A DNA stretch of 64,000 bases from Spirosoma endbachense. GTDB taxonomy: Bacteria > Bacteroidota > Bacteroidia > Cytophagales > Spirosomataceae. Position numbers and translations under genes: made by a program. This document shows, piece by piece, positions 53,341 through 63,314 of the stretch. The stretch lies in contig NZ_CP045997.1 of the NCBI RefSeq assembly GCF_010233585.1, positions 1,413,244 through 1,477,243 on the forward strand, given 5' to 3'. Numbering within the stretch: the first letter of the stretch is position 1; every line of letters starts with the position of its first letter. The notes below the pieces were generated by a model that was not told the origin of the DNA, did not search any database, and saw only the letters and a list, made by a program, of their open reading frames with translations.

Positions 53341-53833
53341 GCGATTAGATAGTCGATTTTAGAGTAAGATGTAATCGCTTCGCTACGTCGTCGCCTGTTT
53401 GTCAGTGCTTTATATGAAAGCGACTAATTTGCATACGAAAACCGAATTTTGCTGATCGGCTGACAGTTTACCCCGAGTTATCTCCCCGGTGTTTATGAAT
53501 TCATTCAACACTATGGTCAGATTAATAGTTACTTAATTGTTGCAAAATACCGACATCTTAGCATAATAAAATGAATTTGGTAATCTGCCATAAACCAGTC
53601 AAATGAATATAGAAATAAATCGAGGTAGAGCCGAAAACTTAAGCTAACCTATATCAGTATACGTTAACTGTATGTGGCCTAATCATAGCCAGCTTCAGAT
53701 TCAGGCATTTTCGTTTCGACGAATATTGGGCTTTGGTTTCATACTCGTTGTAGCTGCAAAATAAGCCTACTGAGCTAGGTAGTTAAGCAGGAACTAAATG
53801 CCTTCTTTTAAACTCACTAAAATTCTGTGGCAA
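53341..53833. other. A/T-rich gap between convergent units
   Basis: After the terminator, about 490 bases to the stop of the last sulfatase gene hold no open frame, hairpin or repeat that I can support. It has no ATG with a plausible frame over 60 codons. Confidence 0.6.
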
Positions 53834-55159
53834 TTACGATTTCGCTGGAATGGCCGACATTTTCCTTTCCCATCGGACTAGCAAGTCCACTAACTGCTTG
53901 GCCGTGGAGGAAAATTGCTTAAATACGCTTTCCGTCTCTCCCGAATCTTTACTTAAGTCATATAAATAATAGTCCTGATTTTCCCTGACTAGCTTCCACT
54001 TACCCTTTCTTACTGCCCCAGAATTTTTAAAGCTCCAGAAAACCGGCCTTTCTGTTGAATGGAAGGCTCTATTTAATAGTATATTTCTAAAGCCTCTACC
54101 TTCTAACTGCACGTTTTCCGGGATTTTAGAACCTGTTAATTCTGAAATTGTAGGAAATATATCCATCGTCATAAGAAGTTCATCGGTGACTTGAGGGGCT
54201 GCTACTCCTTTCCAGTAGGCAATCATTGGGATGCGATGTCCACCTTCCCAAACCTGCCCTTTTTGACCTTTGAAAGGAAGATTAGAACCGACCTCAGTAG
54301 CTCCGTTATCTGATAGAAACAGAATAAGCGTATTTTCTAAAATCTTGTATTTGTCGAGCGCTGTGATAATTTCCCCTATACCTTCATCCATAATTCCAAT
54401 CATCTGCCCGTATAACTTTCTTTTGTCCGTAACCGGTTCAGGTTTAAATCCAGGGTCTCCGGTGCGTTCAGGTCGGCTATCCCTTACCTGATATGGTGCA
54501 TGTGGTGCCTCGTGAGCAATGTATAAAAAGAACGGGTTGCTCTTATTTTGGTCGATAAATGACAAAGCATGTTTTGTTATCAGATCTGTTGTGTACCCTG
54601 CTTCGTCTGATTTACTTGTATTGGACCACCAGTCGAAATGGTTCTCCAGATCGAAATGTGTATTGTAATCAACATTGCCACTGACGTATCCTTTGAAGAT
54701 GTCAAATCCTTGCTTAACAGGCGAATAGATTGTGTCGTACCCTAAATGCCATTTCCCTATTATACCAGTCTTATAGTCATTTCCTTTTAAGATTTCCGAA
54801 ATCAGTGTCTCATTGGCATCCAGCCCAACATCCCGATGGCTTTTTGCTGTAATTACACCTGTAATGCCAGTGCTTTGAGGATATTTCCCGGTAAGTAACG
54901 ATGCCCTTGTAGGGCTGCAAACGACGCCATTCGAGTGAAAATCAAGAAACTTTATACCTTCTCGCGCTAGCTTATCGATATTGGGTGTCTGGTGATTTTT
55001 GTTGCCATAACAAGCCAAATCACCAAAGCCGAGATCGTCGGCAACAATGACAATAATATTGGGACGCGAAGTAAGTGGCCGGGTAATCTGACTGTAAGAA
55101 GATCCTACCAATAGCAGAAGTTGTATAAGGATAAGAAAATATCGAAAAAAACTTCGCAT
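53834..55159 (-). CDS. Sulfatase (secreted, formylglycine-dependent)
   Basis: The 441-residue protein has a signal peptide (MRSFFRYFLILIQLLLLVGSSYSQ) and the alkaline-phosphatase-like sulfatase fold. Metal-binding Asp41-Asp42 (ADDLGFGD), Cys81 in C-S-P-T-R (to be oxidised to formylglycine), SDNGATE with its Asp-Asn pair, and GKWHLGYD are present. It removes sulfate esters from a glycan. The formylglycine-forming enzyme is not in the window. The Met at 55159 is chosen because the signal peptide starts there; the longer frame from 55249 would run into the preceding gene. It is the last gene of the operon-like row SusC, SusD, sulfatase, sulfatase, sulfatase. Confidence 0.88.
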   Translation of the reverse strand: MRSFFRYFLILIQLLLLVGSSYSQITRPLTSRPNIIVIVADDLGFGDLACYGNKNHQTPNIDKLAREGIKFLDFHSNGVVCSPTRASLLTGKYPQSTGITGVITAKSHRDVGLDANETLISEILKGNDYKTGIIGKWHLGYDTIYSPVKQGFDIFKGYVSGNVDYNTHFDLENHFDWWSNTSKSDEAGYTTDLITKHALSFIDQNKSNPFFLYIAHEAPHAPYQVRDSRPERTGDPGFKPEPVTDKRKLYGQMIGIMDEGIGEIITALDKYKILENTLILFLSDNGATEVGSNLPFKGQKGQVWEGGHRIPMIAYWKGVAAPQVTDELLMTMDIFPTISELTGSKIPENVQLEGRGFRNILLNRAFHSTERPVFWSFKNSGAVRKGKWKLVRENQDYYLYDLSKDSGETESVFKQFSSTAKQLVDLLVRWERKMSAIPAKS

Positions 55160-55224
55160 AGATTTAGATGGTAAACGTGTACAAGGTTTAAGCTCTGGGA
55201 TAGCCATCGACCTATTAATGTCTC

Positions 55225-56628
55225 TTAGTCCGGAAGCCCGGATTTCCACTCATTCCATTTATTAAGCAGCTCTTTCACTTTCTCCGGATTGTCGTTCGCC
55301 AAGTTTTTTGTTTCAAACGGATCGACGGAGATCATATAAAGTTCAATTCGATTAATACTATTATTCGCTATTAATTTCCAGTCTCCATCTCGTACCGCGA
55401 TGTTGGCCCAGCTATTTTGTCTATTACGGTCGGTTCCCAGATAAGGAAATCTCCATTCCCAAAATAGTGGCTTTGAACGCTTAAAGGGCCTTTTTTGCAA
55501 CAAGTTGGCAAAACTTTCCCCGTCTGGCTTAAACTCTTTCGGAAGCTTATTCCCTGCTAATTCGCAGAAGGTAGGCAGTAAATCAACCGCCGACAAAACA
55601 CTCAGGGTATCTACCGCTCCCGCAGCAACGTGGCCGGGCCACCTTATAATTAAGGGGACATTAACCCCTCCTTCAAAAATATCAGTTTTTCGTCCCTTCA
55701 AGCCCGCTGTCGACCCCGCGATTCTTGCCGGCGCATAGTTTGCGGGGCCATTGTCACTTGTAAAGATCAGCAATGTATTATCATCAAGTCCCATTTTTGC
55801 CAAGCTATCTATGAGCCTTCCAATATGGTAATCTGCATCTGCCAACACCGAATAATACGTCTCTTTATCGGGTTCTAAACCTTTAAACGGTTTTCTTTGC
55901 CGCGCTGATGGGGCAAGCGGGGTATGTGGGTCCTTCAACCAAATATTCAAAAACATGGGCGACTTCCCCCTGTTCCTTCGCAAAAAATCAATTGACTCGT
56001 CGACTGCCAGTTTGCTCGAATTCTGAATCCAAAGCGTGTCATTATCCATGTACCTCGTCGTCGGCCAATGCTGATCACCTTTCCAGGTGGGTCCGTTACC
56101 ATTCCATACTCTGGTTTCATCATAACCATATACCTTCGGTTCGGGCGCTCCCGTATCTCCATTGGGCGCCCCTCCACCGCCCAGATGCCACTTTCCTATA
56201 TGTGCGGTAACGTAACCCGCTTCACGCATTTGTTTTGGTAAATATACCGGCAAGTTCTCATCCAGCCAGTTCGGCATGTTTCGACTGGAATTCTCCCCAT
56301 TTCCTGCAAAGTGCCCATGAATACGATGCCTGGCCGGAAAATGTCCGGTAAGTATCGAACTTCTGCTCGGAGAGCAAACACCGCTGGTCACGTGGAATTG
56401 CGTGTAACGGGTTCCCTGGGACGCTAATTTGTCTAGATTGGGGGTAGTAACATCGGCATTCCCATAACACCCCAAATCACCATATCCCCAATCATCTGCC
56501 AAAATGAATATAATCGTAGGCCGACTTGCAGTGCTCATTGTGTTTTGCCCTGAAACCCAGATTCCCGATGTCATAAATGACATAAATACTGTTAGAAGCA
56601 AAATCTTGCTTTCGTATTTTTTCATCAT
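55225..56628 (-). CDS. Sulfatase (secreted, formylglycine-dependent)
   Basis: The 467-residue protein starts with a signal peptide (about 1-28, ending SGQ) and has the sulfatase fold: Asp45-Asp46 (ADDWGYGD), Cys85 in CSPSR, GKWHLGGGG, the later TSDNGPANY (Asp-Asn metal ligands) and WEWRFPYLG, WANIAVRDGDWKLIAN near the C-terminus. It is a different subtype from the other two, to judge by the active-site surroundings (HFPARHRIHGH after the Cys). Substrate: probably another sulfate position of the same polymer. It starts 76 bases behind the first sulfatase's stop. Confidence 0.9.
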   Translation of the reverse strand: MMKKYESKILLLTVFMSFMTSGIWVSGQNTMSTASRPTIIFILADDWGYGDLGCYGNADVTTPNLDKLASQGTRYTQFHVTSGVCSPSRSSILTGHFPARHRIHGHFAGNGENSSRNMPNWLDENLPVYLPKQMREAGYVTAHIGKWHLGGGGAPNGDTGAPEPKVYGYDETRVWNGNGPTWKGDQHWPTTRYMDNDTLWIQNSSKLAVDESIDFLRRNRGKSPMFLNIWLKDPHTPLAPSARQRKPFKGLEPDKETYYSVLADADYHIGRLIDSLAKMGLDDNTLLIFTSDNGPANYAPARIAGSTAGLKGRKTDIFEGGVNVPLIIRWPGHVAAGAVDTLSVLSAVDLLPTFCELAGNKLPKEFKPDGESFANLLQKRPFKRSKPLFWEWRFPYLGTDRNRQNSWANIAVRDGDWKLIANNSINRIELYMISVDPFETKNLANDNPEKVKELLNKWNEWKSGLPD

Positions 56629-56703
56629 AAAATAAAAATGTGTTACTAACGCCCCTACAAGAATGAGGCTTATTGTCTCCTATCTGGCTATTTCCGCTGC
56701 GGG

Positions 56704-58260
56704 TCACTTATTGCTCCCCGATCTGGTGTAACCCGATTTTTTCTGCTTTTGTAACTCACTGTCTAGACTGCGCGCTATGTCTGAAAACGATGTAAACACA
56801 TTTTTGCTTTCGGTGGGGTCTGTTTCCAGATCATACAACTGAGCCTGCAAATCTGCCGTCGGGGAATTGTCTTCCGACCATCCACCGCTTCCTTTTCCTT
56901 CAATGTACTTCCATTTGCCTTTTCTGAGTGCAAACATGCCCTTTATCGAATGGTGGATAATGCTTTGCCTTGTAGGGTTTACTGGAGCATTATTTGTGAG
57001 GACAGTTGAGAAATCGAAGCTGTCCTGTGCGGCCGAAGCGGGTATTTTTTGGTGTGTGATCGTTGCGAAGGTAGCCAGAAGATCAGTAAGGCAAATAGTG
57101 TTTGAAGTCTGCCGGCCCGGTTTAATGCCCATTGGCCAACTTGCCAAAAAAGGCACCCGGTGTCCACCTTCCCAAATATCCGATTTTTGACCGCGGAATA
57201 TATAATTTGCCTGATGGGCAGGGAATAACTGTTTATCACCAGGCCTCCAGTCCGCTCCGTTGTCTGACGTGAATATAACCAACGTATTCCCGGTGATGCC
57301 AAGGCTGTCTAAGGTGTGCATTACCTCGCCAACAACAGCGTCGGTATGGGCTACAAAATCACCATATATACCTGCCTTTGATTTGCCCTTAAAACGTTGG
57401 GAAGGGAGCCAGGGCGTGTGCGGCCCTGTTAGCGGAAGATATAAAAAGAAAGGTTTTTCCGACCGGGCCGATTTTGATATAAAGTCAGTAGCTTTTTTTG
57501 AAAAGTGGTCGAGTGTTGCGTGGATGTTGAAGTTTGCCGATGCTTTGCCCTCACGCCAGAGCACCCCACGCGGATATTTGCTTCCTTCAAGTTGTACAAT
57601 GCCCCGTTCCGTGGGCTTTTTATCGTCAAAATAGACGTATGGTGGCATATCCAGTGAAGCCGGAATAATATAGCTGTAATCAAACCCTACATCATTAGGG
57701 CTATTCACCAACGGCTTTTCTACATTGATGCCGTTGCCGTTTGGCCAACCGGATGTTGAATCTGCCGGCGCATTTGTCGAAGTGGTAACACTATCGATTG
57801 CGAAGGATAAGCCAAGGTGCCATTTGCCAACGATACCCGTATGATAGCCAGCATTACTAAGCAGATCGGCGATTGTAAAGCGGTCGTTCTCAATCAGCGG
57901 GGGCGAATATCCTCCCAAAACGCCTTTTTTGAGTGAAGACCGGAAAGCATAGCGGCCGGTCAGCAGACCATAACGCGTTGGCGTACAGACCGACGAACCC
58001 GAGTGGGCGTCCGTAAACCTCAGACCACCAACGGCCAGCTTATCCAGATTTGGAGTCGGAATCTGAGATTCAGGGTTATAAGCTCGAATATCACCATAAC
58101 CCATATCATCTGCAAGAATGACAACGATATTGGGCAGATCGGCTTTTGTACCCGGACCGTCTGTCGGCACATTTCTAAAAGAAGGTATACACAAAATTGT
58201 TATAGAAGCGACACATGCCGCTACTATTTTGGCGTTTGAAATTCTACGAAGTAATTTCAT
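56704..58260 (-). CDS. Sulfatase (arylsulfatase A-like, secreted)
   Basis: The 518-residue protein has an N-terminal hydrophobic segment (about 11-28), Asp51-Asp52 (ADDMGYGD), Cys92 in CTPTR, GKWHLGLSF, TGPHTPWLPS (metal or substrate His) and TSDNGADWRPGD. The N-terminus has a Cys in ITILC but not a proper lipobox, so a cleaved signal peptide is more likely than a lipoprotein. It lies directly behind susD (11 bases) and is the first of three sulfatases, each with a different active-site signature, suggesting a heavily sulfated substrate. Confidence 0.9.
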   Translation of the reverse strand: MKLLRRISNAKIVAACVASITILCIPSFRNVPTDGPGTKADLPNIVVILADDMGYGDIRAYNPESQIPTPNLDKLAVGGLRFTDAHSGSSVCTPTRYGLLTGRYAFRSSLKKGVLGGYSPPLIENDRFTIADLLSNAGYHTGIVGKWHLGLSFAIDSVTTSTNAPADSTSGWPNGNGINVEKPLVNSPNDVGFDYSYIIPASLDMPPYVYFDDKKPTERGIVQLEGSKYPRGVLWREGKASANFNIHATLDHFSKKATDFISKSARSEKPFFLYLPLTGPHTPWLPSQRFKGKSKAGIYGDFVAHTDAVVGEVMHTLDSLGITGNTLVIFTSDNGADWRPGDKQLFPAHQANYIFRGQKSDIWEGGHRVPFLASWPMGIKPGRQTSNTICLTDLLATFATITHQKIPASAAQDSFDFSTVLTNNAPVNPTRQSIIHHSIKGMFALRKGKWKYIEGKGSGGWSEDNSPTADLQAQLYDLETDPTESKNVFTSFSDIARSLDSELQKQKKSGYTRSGSNK

Positions 58261-58271
58261 TGTTCGTCGAT

Positions 58272-59786
58272 TTAGTTGTAGCCGGGATTTTGTTGTCCCA
58301 ACCGTGCGTTATTGATAAATTCTGTTGCCGGTAACGGATATAAAAAGTACTGTTTTCCCGTAATAGGGTGGGAAGCGGACCTGGCTGCTGGGAATGTCCG
58401 TTTCGACAAATTCATTTGTTCCTGAATTGTAGTTGCCAGTATTCCCCAGCGGTTCAGATCGAAGTACCGTTTTGCTTCAAAGGCCAGCTCCGTTCGTCGC
58501 TCTTTTCTGATCGCGTTGCGAAATTCCTCCTGCCCGCCGATATCTGAGGATAGTAAAGGCTTCAAACCAGCCTTCGTACGCACCAGATTCAGCAATTCGA
58601 AAGCCTCTTTATCCGCCTGAAAACCAATTTCGTTCAAGGCTTCAGCTCGTGTCAAAATTATCTCAGACAGTCTGATCAGCGGATAATTCCAGGTACTTTG
58701 TCCTCTGGGATCGACGGTATTGTAATATTTGTTAACGTATAGCAGGCTACCCTTGGCGCGATTGACATCAAGGAAATTGATCAGATCGTAGCTCGCAAGA
58801 GAAACGGTTTTGCGAAGATCGCCAGGCTCAAAAGCCTGAACAATGCCGTTCCCGGATGAAAGTCCTCCACCGGTCCCATTCATGGTATTGTCCGTAGGCA
58901 GCATAGCCGCTTGGCCACCTGCGCTGGTAGGCGACCACGATTGACCAAGGATGCTAGTAGTCGCGCTGGCTACGCCACCGTATTGCACTTCAAAAAAACT
59001 CGCTGGACTATTTTCGGCAGTTCCGTTGAAGTTGCTGGCATAGTTCACTGGTAGAGCTGCTTTATTGATAATCCCTTCGGTGGCGATCTTTACCTGGTCC
59101 CATTCTTCGAGTTCCAGATGGACCAGGGCTTTCAATGCGGAAGCAGATTGGGCAGTTGGCCTGCCTTTTTCCAGGCCAAAAGAGCCTGAATAATTCGCAG
59201 GTAGCAGTGTTTCAGCGTCGGAAAGATCCTTTTTTATTTGGGCATAGATCTCTTTGGTCGCAGCCCGCGGCTGTTCTGCGTCATCACGCGTTTTTATTTG
59301 CCTGACTATTAGAGGAACGTCCCCGAAAAGCCTTACAAGGTTGAAATAATAATAGGCACGAATGAACTTTGCCTGCCCCTCCACAGCCTTTTTCAATACC
59401 GGATCAGTTAAATCTGCCGCGTTCTCGATGTTGTTGATGACGTCGTTTGCGCGGCAAATTCCCAGGTAATGAGTCTCCCATACATCTCGATTATAGGTTG
59501 AATTTGCCTGGATAATGTAAACATCTGGATCAAGTTCATTACGCCAGGTCCAGCCGTCATCACTGGCCAGGTCTGTTAATTGCTGCATTGGGCCACGGTA
59601 AAGGGCTTGTAAAGGTGCATAGCTTCCATTTACGGCAGCAATTATCCCATCACGGGTCGTAAAGAGTTTGTTAAGTTCGATTATTCCCAGTGGTACGGGG
59701 TCTAAAAGACTGGAGCAGGAAGACAATGCAAGGCTTATGATCAATGCGTAAAAAGATCTCCTGCTGCTTTGTGTGATGCTTAGCAT
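58272..59786 (-). CDS. SusD/RagB-family nutrient-binding lipoprotein
   Basis: The 504-residue protein has a lipoprotein signal with probable lipidated Cys24 (LSSC), followed by SLLDPVPLGIIELNKLFTTRDGIIAAVNGSYA, typical for SusD. The middle has VEGQAKFIRAYYYFNLVRLFGDVPLIV and the C-terminus IRLSEIILTRAEALNE, FRNAIRKERRTELAFEAKRYFDLNRWG. It is 10 bases behind susC. Glycan-binding partner of the SusC, likely for a sulfated polysaccharide given the sulfatases behind it. Confidence 0.93.
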   Translation of the reverse strand: MLSITQSSRRSFYALIISLALSSCSSLLDPVPLGIIELNKLFTTRDGIIAAVNGSYAPLQALYRGPMQQLTDLASDDGWTWRNELDPDVYIIQANSTYNRDVWETHYLGICRANDVINNIENAADLTDPVLKKAVEGQAKFIRAYYYFNLVRLFGDVPLIVRQIKTRDDAEQPRAATKEIYAQIKKDLSDAETLLPANYSGSFGLEKGRPTAQSASALKALVHLELEEWDQVKIATEGIINKAALPVNYASNFNGTAENSPASFFEVQYGGVASATTSILGQSWSPTSAGGQAAMLPTDNTMNGTGGGLSSGNGIVQAFEPGDLRKTVSLASYDLINFLDVNRAKGSLLYVNKYYNTVDPRGQSTWNYPLIRLSEIILTRAEALNEIGFQADKEAFELLNLVRTKAGLKPLLSSDIGGQEEFRNAIRKERRTELAFEAKRYFDLNRWGILATTIQEQMNLSKRTFPAARSASHPITGKQYFLYPLPATEFINNARLGQQNPGYN

Positions 59787-59796
59787 GGGTCTGATA

Positions 59797-62700
59797 TTAA
59801 AAGGTTACCAAAAAGGACATGGAATAGAGCTTGGTAAGTGGGTAGGGTGTGAGATCGATACCAGCCCAGAGCAGACTAGCATTGCTTGAGGCTTCGGGGT
59901 CTAGTCCGGTATATTTTGTTAAAGTGAATAAATTAGTTGCGCTTAGTGTCAATCTGGCAGCGTCCAATCGTAATTTTTTAACTACTTGTTCAGAAAAGTC
60001 ATATGACAGGTTTACATTTTTAAGACGCAGGAAGTCTGCATTTTCGAGATAACGGGTCGAAACTTTGGTGGCCAAATACGTGGTATTGCCTGATTGCTGA
60101 GAGGCTCTGGGGACTTTATTAGTTGGGTTTGTAGGAGTCCAGTAGTCGGCGACCTCGGCAAGTTGCTGGTTGAACGGTACAGCCCTGGCGTTCAGGTTCC
60201 TCATGGAATGATAGAGTTTATTGCCCGCTGCAAAATTGAATAGGAACGAAGCCGAAAAGCCATGATACGATATGGTGTTGTTTATCCCTCCAAACACTTT
60301 CGGTTGCGGTTGCCCAACAAACTCTTTGTCGCCCTCATCCATAATTCCGTTATGGTTATTATCTGCGAATTTGAGGTCCCCCGGCACAGCATTTGCCCAT
60401 TTTTTAGCAGCTTCTTCTTCTCCTAACTGCCATATACCTATAAATCTGTACATGTAGAATGCGCCAACGGGCCTACCGGTAACGGTTAGGTTAGTGATCT
60501 CGTTGGAAAGCGGCATAACGCCACCGGGAATTTGTAATGGGTCGCCGATAGAATTTTTACCTAAATCCAGCACTACGTTTTTATTGGTACTAATATTGAA
60601 ATTGGTGGACCAGCTAACTTTTCCCGATATATTCTGAGAATTCAGGGAAAACTCAAATCCCGTGTTCTTCAGCGATCCGATGTTGACAGTCGGATCTTCC
60701 TGGACACCGGACGTAAAGGGGATCGGCGTCCTGATAAGAAGATTGTCCGATAGTTTGTGGTAATAGTCGAGTGTAAAGGATAACCGGCCTCTAAGCAAAC
60801 TCAGATCCAGCCCGGCGTCAAACTGCCTGGCTGATTCCCATTGCAGGTTCGGATTGCCAATGTTTTGTGCAGCATTTCCAATTACCACTGAATTACCATA
60901 AACATACGATGCCGGGCCGGCCCTTGTTATAAATGAGAAATCTCCCAGGTTCTGGTTTCCAGTCAGTCCATAACTAGATCTTAATTTCAGCTCGTGCAAT
61001 CCGGGAATATTACGGGCAAAATCTTCCTGCGTAACCCGCCACGCTATTGAGGCCGATGGGAACGTTCCGTATTTTTTGGCCGGCCCGAATTTGGATGATC
61101 CATCCCTTCGGACCGTAGCGGTCAGCAGGTATTTGTCGTTATAACTGTAATTCAGACGGGCAAAAGAAGAAACAAGTCCCGAGTTAACCTCTGCGCCTGT
61201 GGCGTTAAAGTTGGTTTGGTTGGAAAGCTGGTTCAGCGCATTGTCGAGCGTTCCCGTCCCGGTGATAGTGGCCGAACGCGTATTGAATTGTTGAGTTGAA
61301 AAGCCCACCAGGATCTTGACACCATGTTTGTTGAATTCCTTGTCATATTGAAAAGTGGCGTCAGTCAACCAGTTGAGATCTTGTCCTGATCGGATGGTTA
61401 CACTTCCCTGCGGCCTGCTGAACAGCCCGATCTGATAAACAGGGAGGTAGGAGTAATTATTGCCGAGGACAAGGTCGGCACCCAGGCTGCCGCCAAACCG
61501 CAGGCCTTTCACAATGTCAAGGTCAGCCTTGACGGCACCAAGCAAACGGGTCAGCTTTTCTTCCCTGACTGGCTGGAACTGGTCGATCAACGGATTAGAG
61601 TTAGCTCCGAAATAGGGATCCGCTGCGGTGTTGATCGCAGTCAGGTTTCCGTTATCGTCGTATGGCTTGGTGTAGGAATGGCTGGATAGAAACGAACCAT
61701 AAGTACCTCCTCCCCAACTATCCTGGTTAAGGACATGTTGTATCTGATGGCTGCCCGAGAGGTTTGATGAAACCTTTAACCTTTTTTTGATGGTAATGTC
61801 GTTGTTGGCCCGGAAGCTATACGATTTGAAGTCGGAGTTTCTTATCGTTCCCTGTCGGTCAAGATGCCCAATCGAAACCGAATAGGTACTCTTATCGGTC
61901 CCACCGCTCAGTCCTATCGAATAGCTACGTCTTGCGGCTGTCCGGGTTCCCAGTTTTTGCCAGTCTGTGTCGATCTGCCAGGCCGGATTAGTCAGGTCTT
62001 CATAGGCCGCCGTGTTCTTGCCTGTATTTTTAAACGCGTCTACAAATAGCCTTCTCTGTTGTTCGGTTGTGAGTACATGGTATTGGTTTGACATTTGTTC
62101 GATGCCAATATCTGCACTAACGGTTATGTTGGATTTCCCTTCTTTTCCGCGTCGTGTGGTTATCAAGAGTACACCATTCGCTGCCCTCGCACCATAAATG
62201 GCAGTTGCTGATGCATCTTTAAGGATATCGATGGACACAATATCTTTCGGATTGATCGTGGAAAAGCCTCCGCTGAACAGTGGGATGCCATCAACTACGA
62301 CCAGAGGGTCATTGCTCCCGGTAACAGAGCCGGTCCCTCTCACGGAGATCGAAAACCGTCCGTCAAGATTCCCGCCTGTTTGCCGTACATAAACACCACT
62401 GGAACGCCCCTGAATGGCGTCCTGAAAAGATGAGACCGGCCGACTCTGTATGTCCTTCTCCGAAATTCTGGAAACCGAGCCGGTCAAGTCAGAAACTTTC
62501 TGGGTGCCGTAGCCAACCACGACCACCTCATCCAACGATCTGTTTTCGGGAATGAGCACGACGTTGATTTCAGAACGGTTACGAATATTTTCTTCGCGGT
62601 TCTGATAACCTATAAAGCTGAAAACGAGAATGGAATCCTGCGCCAGCAAATCAATCGTAAAACTTCCATTTTCATTGGTAACAGTTCCCCTCTGCGTGCC

Positions 62701-63237
62701 TTTTACAACAATACTTACACCCGGAAGCGGGCCCGCGTTATTATCGGTAACTTTTCCAGTTACTAAGTTGAAGGATTTCGAGGGTGGCTGATAAGTCCTT
62801 GCTTCACTCGTGACGGGCGATTCTAACGGTTTGAGCAAGACCAGATTGTTCTGGACACTGTAACCTATGCCCAGCGGCTCGAAAACTCCGTTTAAGACCT
62901 CGGCAAGTGATTTGTTGATCGCCTTTATACTAACTCGTTTGTTTTCCTCGAATAACCCTGAGTTGTAGGCGAATTTGACGCCTGTAAGCCGGTTAAGATT
63001 TCGAAACACTTTCTTAACTGGCTCATTATTGACCTGGATACTGATCTTTTTACTCAGCATGTCCTGAGTCTCGGAGCGGGAAGCTTGGGTACTACCACTA
63101 AATATAAGGATTACTACGAGCGTATTGAGTACAACGCTTACCAATATACGTGTCAAGAGTGGCAGTTGTATATGTACGTGCATTTCTTTAAGGGTTTGGT
63201 GAGTTTCATTAGATAATGGGCAGTTTTTTTTATTCAT
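59797..63237 (-). CDS. SusC/RagA-family TonB-dependent transporter with STN domain
   Basis: The 1146-residue protein (start at MNKKNCPLSNE; an upstream Met at 63282 adds 15 unlikely residues) has a signal-anchor region (about 30-55; LLTRILVSVVLNTLVVILIFSG), an STN domain (about 65-135; ISIQVNNEPVKKVFRNLNRLTGVKF), a carboxypeptidase-regulatory-like domain (about 160-230; TGKVTDNNAGPLPGVSIVVKG), a TonB plug (about 245-365; ISVRGTGSVTGSNDPLVVVDG, ILKDASATAIYGARAANGVLLITTRRG) and a barrel ending in LYSMSFLVTF. STN fits the FecR gene directly upstream. Confidence 0.93.
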   Translation of the reverse strand: MNKKNCPLSNETHQTLKEMHVHIQLPLLTRILVSVVLNTLVVILIFSGSTQASRSETQDMLSKKISIQVNNEPVKKVFRNLNRLTGVKFAYNSGLFEENKRVSIKAINKSLAEVLNGVFEPLGIGYSVQNNLVLLKPLESPVTSEARTYQPPSKSFNLVTGKVTDNNAGPLPGVSIVVKGTQRGTVTNENGSFTIDLLAQDSILVFSFIGYQNREENIRNRSEINVVLIPENRSLDEVVVVGYGTQKVSDLTGSVSRISEKDIQSRPVSSFQDAIQGRSSGVYVRQTGGNLDGRFSISVRGTGSVTGSNDPLVVVDGIPLFSGGFSTINPKDIVSIDILKDASATAIYGARAANGVLLITTRRGKEGKSNITVSADIGIEQMSNQYHVLTTEQQRRLFVDAFKNTGKNTAAYEDLTNPAWQIDTDWQKLGTRTAARRSYSIGLSGGTDKSTYSVSIGHLDRQGTIRNSDFKSYSFRANNDITIKKRLKVSSNLSGSHQIQHVLNQDSWGGGTYGSFLSSHSYTKPYDDNGNLTAINTAADPYFGANSNPLIDQFQPVREEKLTRLLGAVKADLDIVKGLRFGGSLGADLVLGNNYSYLPVYQIGLFSRPQGSVTIRSGQDLNWLTDATFQYDKEFNKHGVKILVGFSTQQFNTRSATITGTGTLDNALNQLSNQTNFNATGAEVNSGLVSSFARLNYSYNDKYLLTATVRRDGSSKFGPAKKYGTFPSASIAWRVTQEDFARNIPGLHELKLRSSYGLTGNQNLGDFSFITRAGPASYVYGNSVVIGNAAQNIGNPNLQWESARQFDAGLDLSLLRGRLSFTLDYYHKLSDNLLIRTPIPFTSGVQEDPTVNIGSLKNTGFEFSLNSQNISGKVSWSTNFNISTNKNVVLDLGKNSIGDPLQIPGGVMPLSNEITNLTVTGRPVGAFYMYRFIGIWQLGEEEAAKKWANAVPGDLKFADNNHNGIMDEGDKEFVGQPQPKVFGGINNTISYHGFSASFLFNFAAGNKLYHSMRNLNARAVPFNQQLAEVADYWTPTNPTNKVPRASQQSGNTTYLATKVSTRYLENADFLRLKNVNLSYDFSEQVVKKLRLDAARLTLSATNLFTLTKYTGLDPEASSNASLLWAGIDLTPYPLTKLYSMSFLVTF

Positions 63238-63314
63238 CCGGAATGGATGTGATATCCTTGCTTGATTCTCATAGTCGGTCAAGGTTGCTACTCCGTTGCT
63301 GATCGTTATGTAGC